This document shows positions 37,869 through 47,925 of a DNA stretch of 64,000 nucleotides, in pieces. Both the position numbers and the translations under genes were made by a program. Location: the NCBI GenBank assembly GCA_022495005.1, contig JAGYXB010000962.1:558001-622000 (forward strand). The letters run 5' to 3'. A model generated the notes under the pieces. It did not search any database. It saw only the letters and a list, made by a program, of their open reading frames with translations, and was not told the origin of the DNA. The stretch is from Rhyacophila brunnea. Taxonomy: Eukaryota; Arthropoda; Insecta; Trichoptera; Rhyacophilidae. How positions within the stretch are numbered: the first letter of the stretch is position 1; every line of letters starts with the position of its first letter.

Positions 37869-39149
37869 ATAACTAAATAAGTAAAAATTATCAATTGAAT
37901 ATTAAAAAATAAGTTCCTAAATAAATAATCCTTTTTATATAAAGATTAGATGTATAAACCCTGAAATGTTTTAAATGATAAAAACCGTGTTACAAAATAA
38001 ATAAATAAACAGATTTTAATATTTTCTTTAAGACTTTAATTCACATTGTATACATTTCCAAAAAAAACTATAAACATTTAATAACCACCCTATGGTACGT
38101 GCACTAACAAGTGAGCTAGCCAGATTTGTGTCGTGCTATTGAGGGTGTGTTACCAACAACTAATTAGTAAAGAAAATAAGTAAAACTCGAGGGCTTTTGC
38201 GCAATTATACTAGATTACGTAGATAACATAGAAAATCTACCTACAGGCAGAAGCTAAGTACTCGTCTGTGAAACTAACAGTAACTAAGTACGGGTGCCGT
38301 TCTCATATGTGAATCAACCTACCGACAAGACCGGTTTGGTTTATTTATAATAGACACTTCACTCTTGTATGGATGTCAGTTATTCGAGCGCCTTATTAAA
38401 AGCTATATCTACTTTAAAATTTAATTTGAATACTTTAGCACCTACTTCATTATCGTGAACCCAACTAGCTATATTTAAATTATTAACTCAGTATAATGGC
38501 TACTCTGTCGCGTCGCGTGCTACTATGAAGTGGTTGTATGAAATTAAGTATTTGCATTGATTAGTCATTCTCTGAAACTGTTACCATGGTACTACGGTAA
38601 TAGTAAAAGTTAACAGTTTTCTCTATTTACCTGAGACAGTGAATCATTGCATTGTTTGATATGTATGCACTACTCATAAGTGCATACAAAGTATTAGTAA
38701 TGCTACTTACTGCACCATTGTTCAGTCGGGTCTACTTTGTCGCTTTGTCAATCGCCAGGTGAGAACGCACCTGTGACAGGACAAGTGCTCAGCTGCAAAT
38801 GTGACTCTCTGTCTAGTAAAAAGCGAAATTTCGCACGCCGAGATAGGTACCTTTGTTCTACTTCTAATAACAATCCAATCTCGGTGACGACTCTCATACA
38901 CATTTTCCTATATTTCATTTAGCTGGTTAGCGATGCCACAGTATATAATTAATTTTAATTTAGTGATAAAATGCTTTCACATATTATATATTTTGTATAA
39001 TTAATGCTTCATTCAGACTATCATAAGTCAAGCAGTATAAATAAGATTAAATATGTAGTCAGTAAATATACTTGTGTTACACGAAATAGTTATCGACTAG
39101 ACAGCGAATCAATTTATGTGTTGGCCTCTCGATAATATGCTTTAAAAGC
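37869..39149. other. intronic, nothing recognised
   Basis: AT-rich, no recognisable element. Confidence 0.5.
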
Positions 39150-39366
39150 ATACTGCAGTTTTTTGGACATATTCGGTGCGGACCAGATAATCTGGAAAGA
39201 CTCGTGGTTTTATGTATCCTCCAGGGAAATCGAGGCAGAGGAAGAACGTCGGTGGGCTCAATTGAAGAAGCCTACCGGGGGTGGTCTTCACCCTGCCCTG
39301 AGAAGCAGAGAACCACGAGGGGCGGAGAGTCTTGGTCGCGCAGAAAATGACTGTATTTCAGATTAG
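39150..39366 (+). pseudogene. LINE 3' fragment, GC-rich
   Basis: In shifting plus-strand frames this reads LQFFGHIRCGPDNLERLVV, then GNRGRGRTSV, then TGGGLHPALRSREPRGA. This resembles the last conserved segment of non-LTR polyproteins (FFGHI..NLERL..RGR). The raised GC content against AT-rich flanks fits a transposon fragment. Confidence 0.55.
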
Positions 39367-41850
39367 TCACGATCAAGTACAATACAAGTATTGCACAATG
39401 GAATTTTATCAGGCAAATTGAATGCTGACGTAGTTTATAAAACTCAGCTGCTCAACAATTTCTTATTAAACTAAGAATTTTACCTTATTAATAAAAAAAT
39501 AATCAATTAACGACAAATGAAAAATGCTATAAACTTATACTAAAGTATTGCCTGCTTACATACATAATTGCACCCAACAGTGATGCGGTGGGCATATTTA
39601 TACTATCCTCATCTGTAAATTTAACACATAGGTAGAAATGATGCGTGTGCTGTATGGAATGTATCTATGTCTAAAAGCTTGTAAGCAGGTAATTATAGAT
39701 TAAATGAGTAAACATGTTTATTGAGATTTTTTTAGCAATTTTAAATTCTTCTTGGAAACCATTTTGTCATTAACGATACATAATAATATAATGACCAAAT
39801 TTGGTGAATAAGCATTATTGATCATATAAAATAAGTAATCATTTATTATTATTAAACTAAGTACCTATATTGTACTATTTGTGCTGAGGATTACACGAAA
39901 CAAAGTGAGTTAGTAGTTTTAACTACGTACCTAAATAAATATCAGCACATATTTATTTACGCGTGAAACAGGATTCAGCCATGTATTTAACTGCTTTTTA
40001 TGAAAAGTTAATAGCATTTTCAATCTCACGGAAATGGTCTACGTATAGTGTCATCATTATTATTATATCAATACATATGTTGGTCTGACTAATTTTATTA
40101 TTGTCCTTCAAAAAATAATAATCATTAATACATATATTTTTTTTCTTCGAATAGTAATGCATCATTTTAGAACTCTTGATCTCAATTTAAAAAAAAACTA
40201 ACCAACACGATCTGCAATTTATATTTTTATTTCAATGAAAACAAATAAGCCTGTGTGACAAAGCTTAGTTCTGTGTGCACTATTTATGTCGACACTGGAA
40301 TTTGCTTTACTATATTATTGAAGTACCTATTCGATTTATACAACATGGTCATCGATGCAAGTCGGCACCTCAATCGTATTGTTGTTTGTTGTTTACTTGG
40401 TGTCAATCCTTGGAGGAAGGCCACTTCAAAACTAGAACAAATCGATTGCGGAGAAATTAAATTTATACGTAAGTATACAAGAATACTAGAAAATTACTAT
40501 CTACTTCGATTAGGCATTGTGAATACATACTACAATGCCTAATCGGCGAAATCTTTACGCGTGTAGCCTTGTAAACCGGCTGATCTACTACCACTGACTT
40601 TGCAGTAAGTAGGTATTACACATAATTCACGAGAAATTGTATCGATCGCGGCAATACAAAACGAACAGTAGGTAGGTAGGTAGGTACGTAGGCAGGTATA
40701 TAATGTTATACGAGCAGAAAAAATCCAGATGAACTTGGCCAAATCCCACCGATTTGAATACACAATAACAAGGCTGAATTAAAACACCGCCTTATTATAA
40801 ACAATATTGTGTCCTTACATACATAATAATATGCATGCGGTATTTATGACAATTAAAAATGGCTAAAACATTCTTGTATCTTTTTAAAAATTGAAAATAC
40901 ATTCAATAGAGCGTGGGATGACAAATACAAATATTCTACCTATCGTCGAAATCGATCAATCATCATTTACAATAGAAATGACAAGTTCTCGATTAAATAC
41001 GACGCGGCAACGTTGCATAATCAACGATGTCAATGATAATTGATAAATTAATACAAATAGTAGGGGGTGTTGTTAATTTATACATCTTTGTCGTGACGTG
41101 GAAAAGCTAAACTCTCGGACTATGCACTTCTTGGTAGTGTTTATCAGATTTTAGGTTCCACATCTCAACCAGTCATGTATGTACAGCTGTGGTGGTAGTC
41201 TTGATATGTGTGTCCCTTGATAACTATGTGGACAGTTGGGAGGAGCAGCATGTTGATGGGTAATGGTGATTATTTATGTGCCGTTGGTAACGCCAATTAG
41301 GGGGAGGCGTGTTCAACCAAATTGATTCCGATTATTTTTAATGACACTTTTTTACATTAATTGTCTTAACATATTTTTTACATTATACTGTGTTCAAGTA
41401 TCTTTCAGTTTAAATGAAATGGTTTGCATATTTTTTTATATAACCGAGTCGCCAAGCAAGAATAAGAGCCTATTTTTTTAATCCACACTGCAGTTGCAAT
41501 GTTTTACGTTGGACTTGGCATCCGAGATAGGATTAAAAGCATTTCCAGCGTTTTCTTGGCACACCAGTTAATCGGGTGGCCACGGTCGACCCGGAAACGG
41601 AAAATCCGCAGACTCGGATCCTCGCTAGTCGTGATATTGCTCTAATTTCAGCAATGTAAGATAGTCGGCATTCGAGTCGGTCTAATATTTTGGTAAGCCG
41701 CACAGAGAAACCTAATGTAGAATCAATACTATTCTTCAATTAATTATGTAGGCACCTACAAATTAGTTATTACATTTCCAAATAACAAATTGGTATATTT
41801 CTCAGAAAAGATAAAAGGAGCGACGATTTGTATTTTTAGATTTAATTGAT
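39367..41850. other. intronic, nothing recognised apart from (TAGG)n
   Basis: AT-rich, scattered short frames without bias. Confidence 0.5.
40667..40696. repeat. (TAGG)n microsatellite
   Basis: About five TAGG/TACG units decaying at the right end. Confidence 0.85.
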
Positions 41851-42034
41851 CAGTGGCGTGCGGTCCATATATTATGCTGTGTATGCGGAGCGAACCAATC
41901 GATCGAGTGCCTTGTAACACCCGTAAGACTTTCACAAAGAGCCCCGCTCGCAGACTTCTATCTGGATATGCTCAGTCAATTTTTATTTGTTTATATGCGT
42001 TATCTTCTTTGACCTGTTCTGCTAACGTGTCCAC
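41851..42034 (+). mobile_element. possible hAT left end
   Basis: CAGTGGCGTGCGGTCCATA at 41851 looks like a hAT terminus, but no matching right end was found; a truncated element or chance match is possible. Confidence 0.3.
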
Positions 42035-42126
42035 GTATTTTGCATGTCGTCTTGTCGTAATTCTAAAGCCGGGTACTCATGTATTTTGCTTGTCGTCTTG
42101 TCGTAATTCTAAAGCCGGGTACTCAT
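42035..42126. repeat. 46-bp tandem duplication, two copies
   Basis: Copies at 42035-42080 and 42081-42126 differ at one base (GCATG against GCTTG). The repeated unit includes the first bases of the MITE terminus AAGCCGGGTACTCAT, so the duplication arose after or during MITE insertion. Confidence 0.85.
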
Positions 42127-42285
42127 AAGCGAGCCGTAATTGTGACCGTTGCATATACAATAACTAGTGTGAACGCCAAATCATTAGTTCAAAAGCCTAA
42201 TAAATAATTAGTTCGCAACTAGAGTTGGTTACAGTATAGATTAGACAACGTATGCAGTTACGACTCACTGATGAGTACCCGGCTT
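42111..42285. repeat. MITE with about 35-bp TIRs
   Basis: AAGCCGGGTACTCATAAGCG at the left and, reversed, AAGCCGGGTACTCATCAGTG at the right form the termini of a 175-bp element. The superfamily is unresolved. Confidence 0.65.
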
Positions 42286-42995
42286 AAGACTTCAATGGCA
42301 GTTCTAGGGGATTCAGAAATAATGGGAACTGAAATATCTAACGGGTGTGGAGAAACAGGCAACCGATCTCGACTGTAGAAGATGGTATAAACTTAAAACA
42401 CGACGTGTCAAGAATGCGCTTGTATTTCGTTCTGACAACTGCTCTCAGTTTATGCACTGACGCTCATTCAATATTGGTGTATTTGAAGTTTGCAACATAC
42501 ACTATTGCACGTCTATTTATAATGTGTGGCTCATTTTCGTAGGACACTTAGGCATTCAAAACTCTGCGTCAACATGTAGTTGTAGTGTATTGGGGTATAG
42601 CCTATCGGAATTTTATTTATTAATCTGTTCTGTGGGCAGTTCTAAGGATTACTAACTAATTTATGTATATTACGTCGCTTAATCTGTTAATCAAATATAC
42701 CTACTCAATTCCTTCCAAAGTTACGTGCATACGTATCTTCAAAAGTACGTACGCATGCGAAATGTGGCACGACATACTTACAGAAAAATCAAGAGCAATA
42801 CCTACATCGATAACAGTTTGGCAGCGAACGAAGGAATATAATATTATGTATTTCAAAATTTCCCGAAGAAAATTGTGTTTTCCTTTTTGCAATTTCATTC
42901 CCATTTTCATGCTAGACGACGCAAATTATTAGATTTACTTTTTTTACATTTTCATATGGTTACGTACTACTTCTTCACGCGTCTTTTAAAATAGA

Positions 42996-43007
42996 GGGGG
43001 GGGGGGG
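42996..43007. repeat. G12 homopolymer
   Basis: Twelve consecutive G; prone to length error in sequencing. Confidence 0.9.
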
Positions 43008-43533
43008 CAGGAAATTGAATGAATATGAATCGATTACTCGCTTAATAGCGAGGAAGACATATTTGCAGAACGGGGAATAATATACATACTCTCCCAACAG
43101 TCTCGAGTTAGAAAGCTTTATAAGCGCGTTACTTAGGTATACATGTTACTTTGAAGACAAACACAGTTAAGGTAACATAATATCTATTAGAAATCATAAT
43201 CAACAAGAAATTATGATTACCCTATTTTAAATGTTGCTTGATCTTAAAGAATCATCTTAGAAATGCTCTCTTTATTATTTATAATCTAGAAAATTTTCCG
43301 CATCTGGAAATTCTATACTTAATATCAAACCAAATTCTGGAGTTTACTTAAATATTTATTTCATTAATGAGTCTCGTTTCTACATGCTTACATACTTAAT
43401 TCAAATTAATATTGATGACAGGCATCCATCCATCCACTCATCACCTGCGGAGTTATAGCCCTGAGCACTATAAGTATTACCTGAGCACGGTAATAAATGT
43501 TCATTCCCACTAGTATTAAATTATTGTCCAACG

Positions 43534-44347
43534 CAGCGTTTCCCATTTTATGGTTCAAAGAAATATTTCAGTGAGCCATGAAAATACGATGTTAATTAAT
43601 AGGTACTTACTTACGTTTGCGTAACTTAACTTTAGTACGCCATAATAATTAATAATATATTGTTTTGGATAGTTATCTAGTCCTGGAATTATCAGCGAGT
43701 ATTTTGTTCTTTCTGAATGGAGGGAAGGGAAGTGACACTCGGAAACACTTTCGCAGCCTAGGTCTGTCAGCTTCATACGATTTCGATCAAATTCTCTGGG
43801 AGTGTCCCTGTGTGCCGCATGAAAGAGAAAAGCTACTCACGCCTGTCCGAACGTCAGTATTAGTAAATTGTGGCATCACATTCCAAAAAATAAAATCACC
43901 AGCCTAACTAAATCGGCTATTTACGATCAGGATCTTGGTAAGTTCTTCATGAGACGACCCAGCAAAACTTTGAAAGGCGCTTCTCCTTCGACCTAACGAG
44001 TGGTGTAAAGCCTTGTAGAGATCAAGAATACCTATCTGTATAATAATATGAACAATGTTTCCCATCCACGGCGGAAAACAAGAATACACGGTCATTTGTA
44101 TAAGAACATGTTCAATGTTCACCGAACCGATGTATCTTGATCTGGACCTAGGCAAAGGAGTATAACCCGCAATAGCTGACAACAACACAAAAAATAAGCT
44201 ATTTATTGGAAACCTGACGTCGCGTAATCCAGTATCCATACTTACTTTACTTAACAGAATAATCACAAAACAAACGGTTTCTACGATAAAATTTACTTAT
44301 CAACTAAACATTCCAGGCTGTAACCATGTGCAGTTTGAGAGCCGCTG
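43534..44347 (+). mobile_element. candidate hAT-type non-autonomous element with internal LINE fragment
   Basis: Ends read CAGCGTTTCCCATTTTATGG on the left and, as reverse complement, CAGCGGCTCTCAAACTGCAC on the right, the CAGNG-type ends of hAT elements. Flanking octamers gtccaacg and gtctaaaa agree at 5 of 8 bases, so the duplication is doubtful. Inside, a plus-strand frame (43770-43860) contains DQILWECPCVPHEREKLL, like the zinc-knuckle-like region after RNase H in LINE proteins, so an old LINE piece may be nested. Confidence 0.45.
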
Positions 44348-45479
44348 GTCTAAAATCACAAGGTACTGTTGTAAAAATGTAGGTTATTTTAATGTTTGCA
44401 ATCCATGTGTAAATTCAATACATATTACGTTCATATTAATTAAAGATTAATCTATTCTGTGTATACCCATTAAAAATGACATTTGAATATTTGAGAAAAC
44501 CTGTAATGCTTAATCAGTACATAACTAAAGATAATTAATTGTTTTTATCTGCGGTTTTATCAGTATGACAATCTTGACAGTTCTGTGATATTCGTTACGT
44601 TACATAATTCCAAACTACCTATCTATCTATGCACGTACGTCAAAAACATATGAGCTGTTTCATACTCCAGTACTTACAAAAACGTAACAATTCTATACGT
44701 TCTATAGTCCAAAAAATCAACGTTCTTACGTAGCAAAACGTACTCAATAGAAACAACGAGAATATTATTTATATCTATTTAAATAACTCACTAATTAAAT
44801 AATTACAAGACGACAATTAAATTTGTTTTATTTCACTTCCTGATTAGCGTTTTCGACGAAAAGTATTGTGCAAATCAAGGAAAACAAAAAAATAAAATTA
44901 TGGAATAATCAAGGTATTGCCAATGTGTGATTATCAATGCATTTTTCGTAATAAAGAGATTAATGTATAAAAAAATGTATAAATAGATACCTATTGTATA
45001 TTATTATGGATGGCTTGATTACGAAATCGATGATCAAGTTTAATTAAATTTGACGTTTGGTTGACACACGTATTACCAACGTAAGAATTCTAATAATTAC
45101 ATAGCCGTTTCTCGATTTTTATAATAAGTACTAATAGGATTCGTAAATTGTGCGATTTATAATGCACGATACATATAAAATAATAATAAAAATATTATAG
45201 ACAAATTAATCAGTAATGTAAAATATATTGTAATTTCTATTTTACACTAGAATTATTACTAAAACGGAAGAGCTGGTCGCAACGATGTAAAAACTGACAT
45301 TCATCAGATTGTGTTCGATAAATCTGATACTGTCAACTAAATTTTAAGTAGATATTATTTAAATGTATATTAATTTCTCTGGAAGTGACAATTATTGTGT
45401 AATTTGTCACTGATAATGAAAATTAGAGTTTTCAATCGTGGAAAAGTCATGATGTACTAACTAGGGAGAGGCAATCTAT

Positions 45480-45895
45480 ACCAGTGGGTTTAACGATGGC
45501 GGCTTGCGATCGAAGCTCGTATTATCTCGTTATGATCGTCAAAGGGCTACATATTTATTGAAATTAACAATCAGACAGAATAATGTGTGTGTCGATTTCA
45601 AATTGACAATTCTTTGAGGCAGTTTTCAAAGGCGCAAATGTTCGACTGGAAGTAATCGCGAAAGAATTTTGGGAAGATAAGACTTTTTTGTGATTTTACC
45701 ATTTTATTAGTTCCTATTATATCAACTATTGCGTCAAATATGAAGGCAGTTTCGCTGATTTACGAAAGGACAAGACGAAAAGACTTCTTTGTCAAGTTGT
45801 GGCACCCCGCGGCCATGTTTAAAATATATGAGCTCCGATACGTCACAGCCGTAGAAATCACGATGGCCGACAAAAGGTAGGCTAAGTAAGATACT
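45480..45895. promoter_or_regulatory. intronic sequence just downstream of sgg exon 1
   Basis: Raised GC content continues past the donor. GTCAAAGGG near 45538 resembles a TCF/Pangolin site but misses the last consensus base. TACGTCA (45840) is CRE-like. Possibly part of the sgg promoter region. Confidence 0.25.
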
Positions 45896-45898
45896 TAC

Positions 45899-45983
45899 TG
45901 CTGATTTTCAGCCCTCCTACGGGCGGATTCGGGGGCTGTTTGCTGCCTTCAGCAAACGACGTGGTCCTAGGTCGTCCACTCAT
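45899..45983 (-). CDS. sgg: shaggy / glycogen synthase kinase-3, first coding exon (N-terminal 28 residues)
   Basis: Starting at the ATG at 45983 this encodes MSGRPRTTSFAEG, continues SKQPPNPPVGGLKIS, and ends after one base of the next codon at a strong donor (AGCA|GTAAGT). MSGRPRTTSFAE is the conserved GSK3beta/Shaggy N-terminus and includes the Ser9-equivalent inhibitory phosphorylation site (RPRTTSF). Shaggy is a Ser/Thr kinase of Wnt/Wingless, insulin and circadian signalling. Length and phase fit a first coding exon, with the kinase domain on later exons. No exon encoding the expected DGSK..VVATPGQG segment was seen to the left, so exon 2 should lie outside the window. Identification rests on 28 residues but the match is highly specific. 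Confidence 0.88.
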
Positions 45984-46068
45984 TCTTGTCGGCGTGAAAA
46001 TAAAACCCAAACGTTCACGAACCTCATAGATCTTTCACATTTCTTGTTACCACCCTTGCACTTGCACT
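45984..46068 (-). promoter_or_regulatory. sgg 5' leader with two upstream AUGs and TCAGT initiator
   Basis: On the minus strand an arthropod-type initiator TCAGT sits at 46070-46066, giving a predicted start at 46068 and an 85-nt leader. The leader has AUG-UGA (46040-46035), a start codon directly followed by stop, and a 15-codon upstream ORF (46027-45980) whose UGA overlaps the sgg AUG as ATGA. This layout suggests translational control by reinitiation. No clear TATA box or DPE was seen; the transcription start is inferred. Confidence 0.5.
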
Positions 46069-46103
46069 GAACTTCCGCACTATAGTGAGTTAAAAATCGT
46101 TAT

Positions 46104-46345
46104 TTTCGCGGTGAAATATCAAGAGAAAATACGCCTACGACTAAGTATACAAACAACACTATACGCGCAAACGTGCCAAAGGTTTTAAAAAACCATTTAT
46201 TCAACTTGATAAACGTTTTACATCATATTTTAGGGAACGACAGAATCCTCACGAACAATTTTTTAGATGCTTCAGACATTGACCCATTCGGACGTGTTCG
46301 GCTCTGGCTCTATCGCACGACAGAAGCCGAAGTTGACGTCACGTG
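46104..46345 (-). promoter_or_regulatory. sgg proximal promoter with CRE/E-box
   Basis: Upstream of the predicted sgg start, TGACGTCA (46334-46341), a full palindromic CRE, overlaps CACGTG (46340-46345), a bHLH-Zip E-box. TTTCGCGG (46104-46111) resembles an E2F site. The whole stretch is richer in G+C than its surroundings. Motifs are seen directly; function is inference. Confidence 0.4.
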
Positions 46346-46573
46346 TTCAATTTCAAGGAATCTCTTCTGCTAGCGACATCTAGTACCTAAATTTATATTA
46401 AATTTTCGAAAAGAAGTTTCCTACTTATCTGAATTTTGTGCAATAGGCAGTAGGATGAGGTAAATAAAAATATAATAAATAATTATGGTATGTGCATAAT
46501 ATTACGTCTTGTTAAAAAAAATACATAATCAGCAAACACTGTCACAGTGTTCACCCATATCTTACTGTGTATT

Positions 46574-46799
46574 CAAGGCTCGAAATGAACCGGAGCGCCG
46601 TTCCAGTTCGTGAAATCAGAAAAATAATTGCTCCTTCTCGTGGAAAAAATAATTTGACCGTCTAAACTAGATAGGTCATATATAGCAAAAATATCTAACA
46701 CACTTATATTTATTGAATACACATAAAATTTGATAACGATATTAATATCTTTCGAATTTCGAGCGCTCCGGTTCGTAAACTTTTCCATTTCAAGCGCTG
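46574..46799. repeat. hAT-like MITE (226 bp)
   Basis: Left CAAGGCTCGAAATG..AACCGGAGCGC and right (reverse) CAGCGCTTGAAATG..GAACCGGAGCGC pair as imperfect TIRs. No clean target duplication. It lies about 500 bp upstream of the predicted sgg start. Confidence 0.5.
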
Positions 46800-47343
46800 T
46801 GTTGGAATGGAACTAAATTCACTATTATTTGTGGTCACTTTTTAGTTTCAATATTGGTAATATGTATCGGTACATAGAATGATAATAATATTCTTCCTCT
46901 TCTAAATTTGTCTCACATTAGGTACTGAGAGATATAGAGAGCATATTATTTTCTTGGTTAAGGTAATACCTATGCTATTTGTCATTCTTTTTCTCTTCAA
47001 CGAATTATCGGTAATTTTATTTAATGTTCTGAGAAGTCAATTATGAAAAGTAAAACTAATGTCTGAGTTTCTTTTTAGGGTTTTCATTATTTCATTTTTT
47101 TTTCTTTTCAGAATGAGATAGGTGTTTCTTTTATGTCACCATGTAAATCAGTGTCTGCCAAATTGTGTGTCGCGAAAGAAGTCTATGAATTCTTCCCAGG
47201 CGCTGACGCTTCTTGTGTCGTGTTGCGAGTGCAGAAGACAGTATAAAACCTCTCTGCATATTTTTATAAATATTCTCCATTGCTTGGTTATCAAATGTGG
47301 GTCATCAGTTCTTTTGCTAGATACAACAGTCCACATCTGACAA

Positions 47344-47562
47344 ATGGACTTAAAAAACGGTCCTATGGATTTATCCTTATTTTCTGAGTTAGAATTGTCA
47401 GCATTTTGGATTCCGGATTGGAGTCAATATCCTCGATTAGCTACCATAGCCATTAAATCACTGTTACCATTTGGATTGTCGTATTTTTTCTCAGTGCTCG
47501 TTAATAAAAATAAAATAAATAAACCGAGATGGTCAACTAGGAGTAGTGTGTTTGTTTTTTGA
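47344..47562 (+). pseudogene. hAT transposase C-terminal fragment
   Basis: Reads LSAFWI, then QYPRLATIAIKSLLPFGLSY, matching the pattern FW..YP.L...A..LLPF..TY of the hAT C-terminal dimerisation domain. The expected downstream CE.GFS segment is damaged and the frame ends soon after. It is non-functional. Confidence 0.6.
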
Positions 47563-47649
47563 CATAAATTCTTTCTCAAAATCAATTGCATCCATCCCAC
47601 TAATAAAATTATTATCTATATTGCGTTAGAATGTATTGTATGTTGATAA

Positions 47650-47860
47650 GCGGCTCTCGTGGTGCAGTGCGTAAGGCACTAGCCTTTCATACAAGAGCTC
47701 CGGGTTCAATTCCCAGTGAGGTCACAATATATTTATGTGATTTTTCTCAAAGCCTAGGTGTTTGCGATTGTTTCACTTCTATTACTAATTACACTACTGT
47801 TTCACTACATTGCTGTCATTGGGGCTCTTGGCCTATTGTAGTGTTATAAAAAAAAAAAAA
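47650..47860 (+). repeat. tRNA-derived SINE with poly-A tail
   Basis: A tRNA-like head begins GCGGCTCTCGTGGTGCAGTG (A-box region) and has a B-box GGGTTCAATTCC near 47702-47713. A tRNA-unrelated body follows and ends in A13 (47848-47860). Orientation is plus. It is inserted in a hAT relic. Confidence 0.75.
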
Positions 47861-47925
47861 TATTGCAATGAAACAAATTCCCTTTCCCCAGTGCGCCGTT
47901 AGGTAAAAAAGTATGGCAGACACTA

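Larger units (their letters stand above)
1..45898 (-). other. sgg intron 1 (left end outside window)
   Basis: From the GTAAGT donor at 45898 to the left edge no exon with GSK3 kinase sequence was recognised, so the whole stretch is best read as one giant first intron. Long first introns with alternative promoters are known for Drosophila sgg. Most of it is AT-rich sequence with transposon remnants, described separately. An unrelated gene inside it cannot be excluded, chiefly at 21627-21819. Confidence 0.6.
47149..47925 (+). mobile_element. hAT element relic with transposase C-terminus and nested SINE
   Basis: Left end CAGTGTCTGCCAAATTGTG and right end (reverse) TAGTGTCTGCCATAC pair as TIRs. 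Inside, 47344-47530 encodes a fragment like the C-terminal dimerisation region of hAT transposases. A SINE (47650-47860) interrupts the right half, so the hAT copy is older. Confidence 0.65.

Noticed and set aside
45863..45878. Plus-strand ATGGCCGACAAAAG|GTAGGC resembling a first exon (MADK) with an acceptor-like TTTTCAG at 45911
   Set aside because: The implied intron would be only about 35 nt, and the region is fully explained by the sgg exon on the other strand.
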